Virus record (IMG/VR): IMGVR_UViG_3300010373_000049
Location: 1 to 61,185 of that record
Reading direction: 5' to 3' (one strand)
Source: a virus
Length of the DNA stretch: 61,185 nt
The translations under genes were made by a program, and so were the position numbers. The notes beneath the pieces are model-generated. The model searched no databases and was not told the origin of the DNA. It worked only from the letters and a program-made list of their open reading frames with translations. Positions 24,975-33,645 of the stretch are shown here, piece by piece (within the stretch, counting starts at the first letter, position 1; each line of letters opens with the position of its first letter).

Positions 24975-25556
24975 GTGTCCAGAACGGAAAAGTTTGACGG
25001 GTGGGAGGCCACCTTCAAGGACGAAGACCAGATCACCGGTTTCGGCCGCAAGATCGTCCGGGCGTCCGCGCAGGCGGCCGAATCGGCGCTCCGCAAGTAC
25101 CCCGAGCTGGCTTTCCGCCCGGCGCCCGCCGAGGAAACCGCGGAGGAACGCGACGCCCGACTCGTGGAGGTGGGCGAAGCGTTAGCGAAGGTCAGGTTCA
25201 CTCTTCACGAGTCGCTCGCGTTGCAGACCATGTATGAGGCGTCCGCCGTCGCCCTCCTGGAGTCGTGGACGCGCCCCGAGCCGCTCCCGACGATCGACAC
25301 CATCGGCGAACTACCGGGCGACGTGTACGACGCGCTCATCGCAGCGACGCGCGGTGTGCCACCCTCCGCCAGCGAAACCGACTTCACCACGTCGTCGGAC
25401 GCCGATAGCCCTACCATCGACTCTGGGTCCTCGAACTTGTCCTCGACGAAGGACGATCCAGGGTCGCCCCCGACGACGAAGTCCTCCTCCGCTGGCAAAG
25501 CTTCCAGTGGCGAACCCTCTTCCCCGGAGCCGTCAGGGACCACCAGCAGTTCCTGA
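24975..25556 (+). CDS. Tail assembly chaperone (G-type product)
   Basis: 193 aa from GTG 24975 (AAAGGAG). Residues 1-130 are a helical chaperone domain (KFDGWEATFKDEDQITGFGR; TLHESLALQTMYEASAVALL). The last about 55 residues are Ser/Thr/Pro-rich, as expected where translation normally leaves this frame; the overlapping frame encodes a sensible continuation to 25678. Works with tape measure and tube proteins. Confidence 0.75.
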   Translation: MSRTEKFDGWEATFKDEDQITGFGRKIVRASAQAAESALRKYPELAFRPAPAEETAEERDARLVEVGEALAKVRFTLHESLALQTMYEASAVALLESWTRPEPLPTIDTIGELPGDVYDALIAATRGVPPSASETDFTTSSDADSPTIDSGSSNLSSTKDDPGSPPTTKSSSAGKASSGEPSSPEPSGTTSSS

Positions 25557-25678
25557 ACGAAGTGTCCGCCGTGGACGCCGACTGGGACATCGCTCTCGCC
25601 GGGATGCGGAACAGGTTGGAGGCGTCAGCCAACAAGAAGGCCATCAAAGCGGCCGAGGAGAAGGCCCGTGGGCGCTGA
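25409..25678 (+). CDS. Frameshifted extension of the tail assembly chaperone (T-type)
   Basis: The -1 frame relative to the upstream gene is open from 25409 to TGA 25676-25678, has no plausible start of its own, and encodes DDEVLLRWQSFQWRTLFPG, then SAVDADWDIALAGMRNRLEA and KKAIKAAEEKARGR, typical chaperone C-terminal sequence. Siphoviruses make a G-T fusion by programmed frameshift here. I could not identify a classical slippery heptamer; the C-run at 25467-25471 is a weak candidate. Confidence 0.6.
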   Translation, partial: PYHRLWVLELVLDEGRSRVAPDDEVLLRWQSFQWRTLFPGAVRDHQQFLNEVSAVDADWDIALAGMRNRLEASANKKAIKAAEEKARGR

Positions 25679-26120
25679 TGTTGACGCGACCATCGCCGGG
25701 CTCGACGCCCTCGTTGAAAGGGTCCGCGACCAGACACGCCAGATAACCGCCGACGCCCTGCACCTCATCCAGGCGGCGGCGATGGGACTGGCGCCTGTCG
25801 GGACGCCGGGGAACACGACGAACATGCCCGGCGACCTGCGCCGGTCGATCGACGTGGAAGGCCCGGTCGAGGTATCGGACGACACGTGGGCCGGGCGCGT
25901 GGGGCCGACAAAGGACTACGGCAGGCAACGCGAGTTGGGCGGGGAGATTTTCCCGCAGGCGGCGAGCTTGTTGCGCTTCGAGAAGTTCGGTCACGTCTAC
26001 TACCGCACACGTGTATTCCAGAAACCGGAACCGTACCTGAAACCTGGTGCCGAGTCCGCGATGCCGGCGATCGAGGCGATGGCGAACGAGCGCATCGCGA
26101 TAGCTATCGAAGGAGGCTAG
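25668..26120 (+). CDS. HK97 gp10-like tail component
   Basis: 150 aa from GTG 25668, overlapping the frameshifted stop. LHLIQAAAMGLAPVGTPGNT, then DLRRSIDVEG and WAGRVGPTKDYGRQRELGGE, with YLKPGAESAMPAIEAMANER at the end, is the pattern of HK97 gp10 family tail completion proteins. Usually this family precedes the tube gene; here it lies between chaperone and tape measure. Confidence 0.6.
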   Translation: MGADVDATIAGLDALVERVRDQTRQITADALHLIQAAAMGLAPVGTPGNTTNMPGDLRRSIDVEGPVEVSDDTWAGRVGPTKDYGRQRELGGEIFPQAASLLRFEKFGHVYYRTRVFQKPEPYLKPGAESAMPAIEAMANERIAIAIEGG

Positions 26121-29100
26121 GTGCCCGACAGCTTCTTGCCTCCCGTCGTGGTGGACGTGATCGGCCGCGACAGCGACCTTGTGTCAACGATCGCCCGCGA
26201 CAAAGCCCTCCTCCGAGACTTCGCGGACACCGAAGCGAACGCGAAAGTCGGCATCGACACGAGGCCCCTGCTGGACGGGCTGGCACGAGCGAGGGTCGAA
26301 CTTGCGACGGGGGTCACGTCCCTCAACGCGCTCGCGTCCGCTGCGACGATGAGTCTGTCGCAACGCCCCGGGGTGTCGGTCGGCTCCGACATTGGGACCC
26401 TGTTCAATAGAACCGGCGGCACGGACGCGGCCGCCGTGACAGCGTTAGGGGGCGGTTCGGGTCGCGGTGGCGGCGGAAGCGGCCTTCTCGCGCTGATGCT
26501 CGGTGCCGCCGGTTTCCACGGTGGTGGGAGCATCCTGTCCACCCTCGGGTGGGGCGGCGGGTTTCTCGGCATGGCGGGCATCGGCACCCCGTTGGGGCTC
26601 GCCGGGTTGGGGGCCGAGCACGCGATTATGACCGGCGTCGGTCTCACGGTCTCCGCCGCGGGCGGTCTGCTCGGCGGCGGTCTTCTCGGGTTGGGTTCGC
26701 TCGGGGTGATGGGTGTCGGGATGGGCACCGACCTTGCCGGTATCGGCCAGGCCGCGGGTGACATCAAGAAGGTGTCGCAAGCCCAGGACCAGTTGAACCA
26801 GGCGATAGCTGTCTACGGCCCGAAGTCGCGGCAGGCCGCGGCCGCGCAGACGCAGTACAACTTGACGCTCGCAGGTTTCTCCCCCGTGGCGCGCGCCGCG
26901 GTGGTGCAGGCGTCGCAGGCCGCGGCCACGTTCAAGGACCTGTTCGACAAGTACACCGGTCCAGCGGAGAAAACCGGGGCGCAGATCATCACCTCGGGTA
27001 TCGGTGTTGGCGAAACGTTCCTCCCCACGATCGGCAAGTTCGCCGCCCAGAACATGGGGATCATCCAGGGGTCGCTAACCGGCAAGGGCGGCCTGTTCTC
27101 CTGGTTGCAGAACTCGTCGGGGACCGGTGGCCTGGGGATCTTCACCGACCTCGAGAACGAGTTCACCAAGAACCTTCCCACCGCCATGCACATGGCCACC
27201 CAGGCGTTCGAGTTGTTCGCCAAAACGGTCGACACCGCGTCGCACTACTCGGGTGGTTTCGTTCACACCCTCGACGCGTTTTTCACCAAGTACAACAACG
27301 GTGCTGGCCTGGCGTCGTGGGACGCGGAGATAGGGCGCCTGATCGGCGACTTCCGGGCGTGGGAGGGCCTGGTCAAACTGATCGCCCAGGACATCTACCA
27401 GTTGTTCCACGCCGACTCCAGCCACAACAACCTGTTCCCCGGTTATGTGAGCACCAGCCAGGCGATAGTCCAGAACCTCACGCAGATGCTCCAGAAGCTC
27501 CACGACTGGGAGACCTCGGTCAGTGGCCAAACGTCGATGCACAACCTGTTCGCGGCGCACAAGCAGGAAGTGATCCAACTGTTGCAGTTGCTACCGCCCC
27601 TGGTCGAGGTGTTCGGGCGGATGGAGATGGCGATAGCACCTAGCCTCGTCCAAGCACTTTCGTTCCTGGTGGGACTGTTCAACGATCTGATCCGCGTGCC
27701 ATTCCTGGGCACGATCATCGCGTGGGGCGCCGGGATCGCCATATTGGCGGGCAAGTTCAACCTTCTCAAACCAGCCGTTGAGATAATGAACAACCTGTGG
27801 GGTCGCATCCTTGCGGCGCCCGTGCAGAACCTCCAGCTCGCCACGACCGCAGTGGACGACATGGGGCAGGCGGCAGGGAACGCCACCGGGCTTGTCGACC
27901 GGTTCGGCCGCCCGCTCGCCACCGCAGGCGAAGACGCAGCGTCCGCCGCGGAGGGTGTCGGCGGGATGGCGTCAGGTCTGAGCGGCATGTTGGGACCGAT
28001 CGGTCTCGTGGCCGGGGCGATCGGCGTGAGCCTGATCCCAGCGTTCGTTGGCCTGTTTAACCATGGGCCGTCCGCCGCGGAGCAGACGGCGCAGGCGATC
28101 AAGGACATGAACCAGCAGATCGCCCAAATGCCGACCGACAACGTGCTGCAAATCGGCAACGACCTGGACCAGATCGCCCGCAACCTCGGAAAACTGAACT
28201 CCCAGATGGACGGCATGAAGACCGGGTCCACGGCCATCCAGGTGACCGGCGGCAAAATGCAGGCCCTTTACGGCGCGTCGATCGACCTTAACCGGGAGAT
28301 GACCACCATGAACGGCAACGTCGGTACCTTGGCGAAAACGTTCGGGTTGTCACAGGGCGACGTTCAATCGTTCGCATCCCAGGTCGGGATCAACCTGAAA
28401 CAGTCGTTGGACCCAACCCAGATCCAGTTGTTCGGCCAGGCCGTCGCCGACTCGGGCGCCCTGTTTGTGACGGCGGGTGGTCAGTCGTCCCAGTGGTATC
28501 AGGCGGTCGCCCAGAACGCCGCAAATGCCGTCAAGGCCCAGCAGAACGCCAACGCCGCGTTGGCGGCCGACACGAAGGAGTCGATGGGACTCCAGGCGAC
28601 GATCATGGGGTCCGGGGGGCTGAACGCCATCATCGACTTTGTAAACGCGCAGAAAGGTGGCTTGCCTCAGGTGGAGGAGATCGCCCAGAAGTACGGGGTG
28701 ACGATCCCGCAGAAGTACCTATCCGAGATGGAACAGTCCATGACGGCGGGCGGGAAAATATCCATGCAAAACCTCGCGTCTGGTGTGTTCACGAACACGC
28801 CGGGGGTCACCGCCGCGCTGAACAAGCTGAAGGATAAATCCCTGGGGGTTCTCCAAACCTTCCAGGCGGGATTCAACGCGGCTGGGGCGGCCGCCGCGGA
28901 CGGGTTCGCGTCTGGTATTACCGAGAACCAGGCGATGGCGATCGCTGCTGCCAATAATCTTGGTGGTAACGCGCTGAAGTCGATGCGCGCTGCGATCAAC
29001 GCCCATTCCCCGTCGCGCAAGGCGATGGAGACTGGCGCCGACTTCGTCGAAGGGTTCAAGATTGGGATTCTCGGCGGTTTGGGTGGCGCGACGGGCGCGG

Positions 29101-29330
29101 CGCGCCAACTGGGCGTCGGTGTGGTCGGCTCTCTCAACTCGTCGGGTCTGGTCGTGCCGAACGTGCTTCTCGGGAACGCGGCCGGCGTTGCCGGCGCCAC
29201 GGGAGGGTCCGGGGCCGGTGGCAACCATGTTGAGATCAACGTGTCGCCACGAACCGACGCCGACAGCAACGAGATCGCGAACGACATCAAGTGGGCGTTC
29301 GGCACCCACATGGCCGGACTCGGCAACTAA
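26121..29330 (+). CDS. Tape measure protein
   Basis: 1069 aa from GTG 26121 with AGGAGG. Longest tail gene, after the chaperones. A Gly/Leu-rich hydrophobic region (residues about 115-215) could insert in the host membrane, followed by long helical segments and the C-terminal AINAHSPSRKAMETGADFVE motif frequent in tape measures. At about 1.5 angstrom per residue it predicts a tail near 160 nm. Confidence 0.9.
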   Translation: MPDSFLPPVVVDVIGRDSDLVSTIARDKALLRDFADTEANAKVGIDTRPLLDGLARARVELATGVTSLNALASAATMSLSQRPGVSVGSDIGTLFNRTGGTDAAAVTALGGGSGRGGGGSGLLALMLGAAGFHGGGSILSTLGWGGGFLGMAGIGTPLGLAGLGAEHAIMTGVGLTVSAAGGLLGGGLLGLGSLGVMGVGMGTDLAGIGQAAGDIKKVSQAQDQLNQAIAVYGPKSRQAAAAQTQYNLTLAGFSPVARAAVVQASQAAATFKDLFDKYTGPAEKTGAQIITSGIGVGETFLPTIGKFAAQNMGIIQGSLTGKGGLFSWLQNSSGTGGLGIFTDLENEFTKNLPTAMHMATQAFELFAKTVDTASHYSGGFVHTLDAFFTKYNNGAGLASWDAEIGRLIGDFRAWEGLVKLIAQDIYQLFHADSSHNNLFPGYVSTSQAIVQNLTQMLQKLHDWETSVSGQTSMHNLFAAHKQEVIQLLQLLPPLVEVFGRMEMAIAPSLVQALSFLVGLFNDLIRVPFLGTIIAWGAGIAILAGKFNLLKPAVEIMNNLWGRILAAPVQNLQLATTAVDDMGQAAGNATGLVDRFGRPLATAGEDAASAAEGVGGMASGLSGMLGPIGLVAGAIGVSLIPAFVGLFNHGPSAAEQTAQAIKDMNQQIAQMPTDNVLQIGNDLDQIARNLGKLNSQMDGMKTGSTAIQVTGGKMQALYGASIDLNREMTTMNGNVGTLAKTFGLSQGDVQSFASQVGINLKQSLDPTQIQLFGQAVADSGALFVTAGGQSSQWYQAVAQNAANAVKAQQNANAALAADTKESMGLQATIMGSGGLNAIIDFVNAQKGGLPQVEEIAQKYGVTIPQKYLSEMEQSMTAGGKISMQNLASGVFTNTPGVTAALNKLKDKSLGVLQTFQAGFNAAGAAAADGFASGITENQAMAIAAANNLGGNALKSMRAAINAHSPSRKAMETGADFVEGFKIGILGGLGGATGAARQLGVGVVGSLNSSGLVVPNVLLGNAAGVAGATGGSGAGGNHVEINVSPRTDADSNEIANDIKWAFGTHMAGLGN

Positions 29331-29341
29331 AGGGGACGACG

Positions 29342-29824
29342 TTGGCCTTCCCTCCCACCAACCTTGTTCCGCCGTCCCTGTCCGACTACCAGTGGTCGTA
29401 CAACAATGTCACGTTGGGTGCGTCCACCCCTTTGGGTGTGTTGCAGGTGACCGGGCTGACCGACCTGCCGCAGATCCGTTCGGGCGACCCGAACCAGCCG
29501 CGCGCCAACGGCCAGTTCATCGGCCTGGACCTGTACGGGGGGCGTGACATCACGTTCAACGTGTTCGCGAAAACTGATGGTGTCAGCTTGCAGGACACCC
29601 TCAACCTTTTCGCCGCGGCCACCGTCGTCGGGTTGACCACCGAACAGCCACTGTGGTTCCAGTTGCCGAACTACCCGATCCTGTGTGTCATGTGCCGACC
29701 GCGGAAACGGTCGACGCCGATCGACAAGAACTACGAGGTGAACATCGCGTACCCGGTCGCCCAGTTCCACGCGACCGACCCGAACATTTACGCGGCGCCC
29801 CAAACGGTCAGCGTGGGCCTGTAA
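29342..29824 (+). CDS. Distal tail protein, N-terminal half
   Basis: 160 aa from TTG 29342, GGGGACGACG upstream. LTDLPQIRSGDPNQPRANGQ and GLDLYGGRDITFNVFAKTDG are typical of the belt domain of siphovirus distal tail (Dit) proteins. It ends with TAA at 29822-29824 and the next gene begins immediately in the same reading frame, so the two look like one Dit gene split by a stop. Confidence 0.65.
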   Translation: MAFPPTNLVPPSLSDYQWSYNNVTLGASTPLGVLQVTGLTDLPQIRSGDPNQPRANGQFIGLDLYGGRDITFNVFAKTDGVSLQDTLNLFAAATVVGLTTEQPLWFQLPNYPILCVMCRPRKRSTPIDKNYEVNIAYPVAQFHATDPNIYAAPQTVSVGL

Positions 29825-30268
29825 GTGGCGGGGGCGTCGTTTCCTCTCACGTTCCCGATCGCGTTCGGTGCTGTCTCCCCTTCGGGGGTGAACGTGACGA
29901 ACAACGGGAACTCGACGGTGTGGCCGATCTTCACGATCACCGGGCCGGTCACGAACCCGGCGGTCATCAACGGGTCGCTGACCTCGACACCCGAGTTGCT
30001 TTTCGTGAACCCGACCCAATCGTCGTACACGGTGCTGGCCGGGGACCAGTTGGTGGTCAACACCGACCCGAAAGCCCGCACGATCCTCTACTACGTGGGT
30101 GGTGTCGCGTCGGGGTCCGCCGGGGCGTCAAGAACTAACTGGCTTGTGCAGCCCGCCGGCTGGTTCGGGTTGCCGCCAGGTGTCACTTTGGTGCAGTACC
30201 GGTCGTCCGATGGTGCGCCGACCGCGTCGACGCTGGCCATCGCGTTCTCTTCCGCCTACGTCCTGTAA
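29825..30268 (+). CDS. Distal tail protein, C-terminal half
   Basis: 147 aa from GTG 29825, directly after the upstream TAA and in the same frame. FPLTFPIAFGAVSPSGVNVT and PIFTITGPVTNPAVINGSLT match the C-terminal galectin-like domain of distal tail proteins. Without the TAA the two halves would form a 308-aa protein, a normal Dit length. No ribosome site precedes this GTG, so it may depend on reinitiation or readthrough. Confidence 0.65.
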   Translation: MAGASFPLTFPIAFGAVSPSGVNVTNNGNSTVWPIFTITGPVTNPAVINGSLTSTPELLFVNPTQSSYTVLAGDQLVVNTDPKARTILYYVGGVASGSAGASRTNWLVQPAGWFGLPPGVTLVQYRSSDGAPTASTLAIAFSSAYVL

Positions 30269-30283
30269 CCCCGAGGGGGCTTT

Positions 30284-31654
30284 GTGGGCGACTTCGTTTT
30301 CGATCAGACCGGCGCGTCCGGGCGTTCGTCCACCGGGTGGAAACAGTCCACGTGGTGGAAACGCCTGGTGCAGCTCACGACGACACGTGACCCGGAGATC
30401 ATCGCATCCATCTTGGCGGCCGGGTTCGGGCCGCCGCCAACCCCGGTCCCGGTTCCTTCGCCGTCTATCCCTGTCGCGGATGTCACCCAGTACACCTACC
30501 AGTTCACCGACATTCACGGGAACCTCCTGGCGATCCTGCCGTTGAACGGGTTCAAGTTCGAGTACGTGCTCAACCAGGCCGGCCAGTGGTCGGGGACGTT
30601 GCCGGTGGAGGACCCGCAGATCGCTGCGACGAACTGGATTGAGGCGACCGCCCCGAACAAGACGTGCGTGTGGGTGTACTCCGGTTCGACCCTCCTTTAC
30701 GGGGGGTTGGTCCGTACCCGCCAGTACACGATGTCGAGACAGCAGGTGGCGTTGGGCGGCGCGGACTTCGTGTGCTACCTCGACCAACGCTTGCAGGCGA
30801 AGGATTACACCACCACCTGGGCGAACGGTGGGGGGTCCGCGTCGATGGCGGCAACCCTGATCGACGACGCGCTCGACGTGGCGAACTCTCTGCCGATCCT
30901 TGTCGCCTTGGACGGCACCGAACCGTCCCAGTATTACATCACGGCGTCTTTCCCTCTCTCCCAGCAGCAGTCTTTGTCTTCGATCTTCCAGCAGTTGCAG
31001 GAGATGGGTTACCTGGTCGGGTTCGACTACGCGTGCGACGCGGGCCTGGTCGCGGGTGTCCCGACCGGGGTTATCACGATCTCGTACCCGCGCCGCGGGC
31101 GTGTCGCCGGGACTACGGGGTTGACGTTGGACACGTCGTTGGCCACCGAGTTCGTGTGGGCGGAGGACGGCACCCAGCAGGCCGACCAGGTGCAGGAGAT
31201 GGCAACCGCGTTCGGTGGTGTCGGTGCGGTCCTCACGTGGTCCCCGGCGATGTCAGCGGACGGTTACCCGCTGTACCAGTCGGTGCAACAGCACGCAGTG
31301 TTTTCGGCTCAGACGTTCTACACGAACAACGAGGTGTCGGCTTCCGCGGCGGTGTTGGACGCGTGGGGCGCTGACGACCTGGCCTTGTACGCGTACCCGG
31401 CTGTGGCACCGAAGATCACCGTCCCGTTGGACAGCGCCGGTTGCGCCTTAGGGGATTTCATTGTCGGTGACGACGTGAACCTGATTATGAACCCACCGGC
31501 CGGTTTGCCAGTGAACCCGCGTTTCCCGCTCGGGCTGAACGTCTACATGCGGATCATCAAGTGCGCTGTGACCGTCGCCGACGAGGGGATGCCGACAATG
31601 GAGATCACGTTGAACATGCCGCCAGCTTCGAGTCCTCAAAGGCCCCCGTCGTAA
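30284..31654 (+). CDS. Tail-tip hub/endopeptidase-like minor tail protein
   Basis: 456 aa from GTG 30284 after GAGGGGGC. NGFKFEYVLNQAGQWSGTLP, GSTLLYGGLVRTRQYTMSRQ and the final YMRIIKCAVTVADEG match the baseplate hub (Tal-like) proteins that follow Dit in actinophages. Probably the tail-tip plug. No separate peptidase motif is visible. Confidence 0.7.
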   Translation: MGDFVFDQTGASGRSSTGWKQSTWWKRLVQLTTTRDPEIIASILAAGFGPPPTPVPVPSPSIPVADVTQYTYQFTDIHGNLLAILPLNGFKFEYVLNQAGQWSGTLPVEDPQIAATNWIEATAPNKTCVWVYSGSTLLYGGLVRTRQYTMSRQQVALGGADFVCYLDQRLQAKDYTTTWANGGGSASMAATLIDDALDVANSLPILVALDGTEPSQYYITASFPLSQQQSLSSIFQQLQEMGYLVGFDYACDAGLVAGVPTGVITISYPRRGRVAGTTGLTLDTSLATEFVWAEDGTQQADQVQEMATAFGGVGAVLTWSPAMSADGYPLYQSVQQHAVFSAQTFYTNNEVSASAAVLDAWGADDLALYAYPAVAPKITVPLDSAGCALGDFIVGDDVNLIMNPPAGLPVNPRFPLGLNVYMRIIKCAVTVADEGMPTMEITLNMPPASSPQRPPS

Positions 31655-32529
31655 TGCCCGGTGTCAACTACGGGCAGGACGGCGTAAACGGCCTTGGGCG
31701 CATGATCGGCAAGTGGGCTCATGGGACGCACGCCCTGGGCGCCCAGCAGCAGGGTGTCATCTCGGACAACTTGGGGCGACCCGTTATCCGATCGGGGATA
31801 ACCCTGTACGGGCCTACCGACACCGACCCGAAGTACGGGTTCGTGGTCATGGACCCGATCACGAACAAGCAACTCATGTTCATGGGGTACGACTCGGGCG
31901 CGGGTGCTGCGTATATTGCGTTCTACGACGCCAACGGGAACGTGGTCAACAAGTTCGACCTGAGCGGGCAGCACGTGTATGACAGCTCAGATCATGAGGT
32001 CGTCCGTCTAGACCAGACGGGGCTCCACGTCTACGACGACGCTGGGCACGAGAACGCCCGTCTAGGGCTCCTACCCAACTCGCAATATGGAGTCGGCGTA
32101 TGGAACACCGAGCACGACGGCAGTTGGGGGTGGCTGGACTATCAGAACTACGCCTTCGGCAACTGGTCGCAAGTCGGGACATCGCAGAGTACGACCTCGA
32201 CCACCTGGGCAGACCTTGCCACCGCTGGCCCTTCCGTCTCGCTGGACGTTGGCAGCGACGGCTTCGGGTTGGTGCGCGCGTCCGTGATGACAGAGGCACC
32301 AGCCAATCAGACGGTCAGCGTCGGTGTCTCCATAGACGGTGCCGCGCCGACGTTTGCACAGATGCAGTTCGCCAATGGCGTAGCCAGCCCGATCAACGCG
32401 CCGCTATTCGCTGAGATCAGCTACTCAGGGCTGACGCCCGGGAATCACACGTTCAAGCTTCAGTACGAAACCTCGGGCGGCACGGCGACCTTCTGGAACC
32501 GCTACCTGTTCGTCTCGAATGGCGGCTAG
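31654..32529 (+). CDS. Minor tail/fibre protein
   Basis: 291 aa from ATG 31654 (TAATG overlap). NLGRPVIRSGITLYGPTDTD at the start; a repeat of hydrophilic beta units (DLSGQHVYDSSDHEVVRLDQ, then TGLHVYDDAGHENARL), then a beta-sandwich C-terminus (TWADLATAGPSVSLDVGSDG; YSGLTPGNHTFKLQYETSGG). A receptor-facing fibre following the hub. One CACGTG only. Confidence 0.65.
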   Translation: MPGVNYGQDGVNGLGRMIGKWAHGTHALGAQQQGVISDNLGRPVIRSGITLYGPTDTDPKYGFVVMDPITNKQLMFMGYDSGAGAAYIAFYDANGNVVNKFDLSGQHVYDSSDHEVVRLDQTGLHVYDDAGHENARLGLLPNSQYGVGVWNTEHDGSWGWLDYQNYAFGNWSQVGTSQSTTSTTWADLATAGPSVSLDVGSDGFGLVRASVMTEAPANQTVSVGVSIDGAAPTFAQMQFANGVASPINAPLFAEISYSGLTPGNHTFKLQYETSGGTATFWNRYLFVSNGG

Positions 32530-32849
32530 TGGGTTCCTTGGCCGCTTCCGTTGTTGGCCGTGGGGCCCGGCAGGGAGACGGGGGGATACGGGGCCGTGTT
32601 CGGTGGCGGCGCTATCGTCTTTGTTGCTGGCTCAGTCGTGGTCGTTGGAGCCACCGTGGTGGCAACTGGCACGGTCGTTGTAGTCGTTGGCGCCACGGTC
32701 GTTGTCGACCCGGACGCACCCGATGGGGTGAGTATCTGAACCGAGCGAACCGGAGTCGAGCCGGACGTGACAGCGACCGCTATTCCTGCACCCCCGCCGA
32801 CTAGGGCGAGTGCGGCGATGCCTCCTGCGATCTTTGGTGACAGTTTCAC
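32526..32849 (-). CDS. Secreted or anchored Thr/Pro-rich protein
   Basis: 107 aa; GTG inside CACGTG at 32847-32849. N-terminal signal-like segment (KIAGGIAALALVGGGAGIAV), then a Thr/Val/Pro linker (repeated TTTV and ATTVAPTTTT units) typical of cell-surface stalks, and no globular domain. Minus strand between late plus-strand genes, so likely a moron expressed separately. Its end overlaps the upstream fibre gene end by 4 bp. Confidence 0.55.
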   Translation of the reverse strand: MKLSPKIAGGIAALALVGGGAGIAVAVTSGSTPVRSVQILTPSGASGSTTTVAPTTTTTVPVATTVAPTTTTEPATKTIAPPPNTAPYPPVSLPGPTANNGSGQGTH

Positions 32850-33163
32850 GTGGTCCTCTTCCTCTTGAACACGTCCACGGTGGCGGCGATTCCCAACACG
32901 GCAGAAACGACCAGGGCGTAGGCCACAAGTACCGTTTCGGCGGCCACCACGAACATCAGCGGCAGGAAGAACCACACGAACCCGAATAGCAGGAACCCGA
33001 GGCATCCGGTCCCGGCACGGTTCGGGAGTGATCTTTGGGCACGTGCCTGGCGTCGGGTGGTCGAGTAGCGGGCGGGGAACGAGAACACCAGTTTCCACGC
33101 TTGGGCCACGTGGCCCGCGCAGACCCCGCTGAACCCGGTCCTGGTTGTCGGGGTGGTCACCAT
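32846..33163 (-). CDS. 105-aa membrane protein
   Basis: ATG at 33163 with a G-rich ribosome site. Basic N-terminal half, then a long hydrophobic region, residues about 53-92 (CLGFLLFGFVWFFLPLMFVV; AAETVLVAYALVVSAVLGIA), probably two helices, ending KRKR. Two-gene minus operon with the Thr-rich protein; holin-like or envelope function cannot be decided. Confidence 0.55.
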   Translation of the reverse strand: MVTTPTTRTGFSGVCAGHVAQAWKLVFSFPARYSTTRRQARAQRSLPNRAGTGCLGFLLFGFVWFFLPLMFVVAAETVLVAYALVVSAVLGIAATVDVFKRKRTT

Positions 33164-33215
33164 CGCCTGCCCCCACCTGCCTTTCCGCGCGCACGATACC
33201 ACGAAAGGTGGCGTT

Positions 33216-33644
33216 TTGTCCACAGAACCTTCCGATTACACGTGCGTCCTGTCGGGACCGTTGGCACGCAAAACCCCCCTCCTCGCCTCACTGGACCGTG
33301 CTGGGGCGGACCTGTCCGAACCGCAACATTTGGATTCGCATTGGGCGGTCAAGTACGGCCACGAGGTGGACCCGACGGTCGGCTGGGTTCACTGTCGCAC
33401 GTCGCATCCTGACCAGATTTCGGGCCATGTGTCACGTGCCGGGTGGCGGCTGGTTGCCCACTGGCCCACCGGACCCTGCGGGGAGTGCAACGGCACGGGG
33501 CACGTGAACCACGGCACCCAAGGGTTGGGCACCTGCCTCCACTGTGGCGGCAAGAAGGTCACGAACGTCCCGGCGAAGACAGCGGAGCAGAAACTGTTGG
33601 AGCGCCTAGAGCGCCTGGAGGCGCAACTGGCCGGGAGGGGCTGA
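33216..33644 (+). CDS. 142-aa protein with DnaJ-type zinc motif
   Basis: TTG 33216 chosen for AAAGGTGG just upstream. Residues about 92-117 read GPCGECNGTGHVNHGTQGLG and CLHCGG, a CxxCxGxG zinc repeat, then a coiled end (EQKLLERLERLEAQL). Divergent from the minus-strand pair. Function unknown. Confidence 0.6.
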   Translation: MSTEPSDYTCVLSGPLARKTPLLASLDRAGADLSEPQHLDSHWAVKYGHEVDPTVGWVHCRTSHPDQISGHVSRAGWRLVAHWPTGPCGECNGTGHVNHGTQGLGTCLHCGGKKVTNVPAKTAEQKLLERLERLEAQLAGRG

Positions 33645-33645
33645 C

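Noticed and set aside
23555-25201. 548-aa open frame on the minus strand
   Set aside because: Opposite the tail tube and chaperone genes; composition typical of GC-rich antisense frames.
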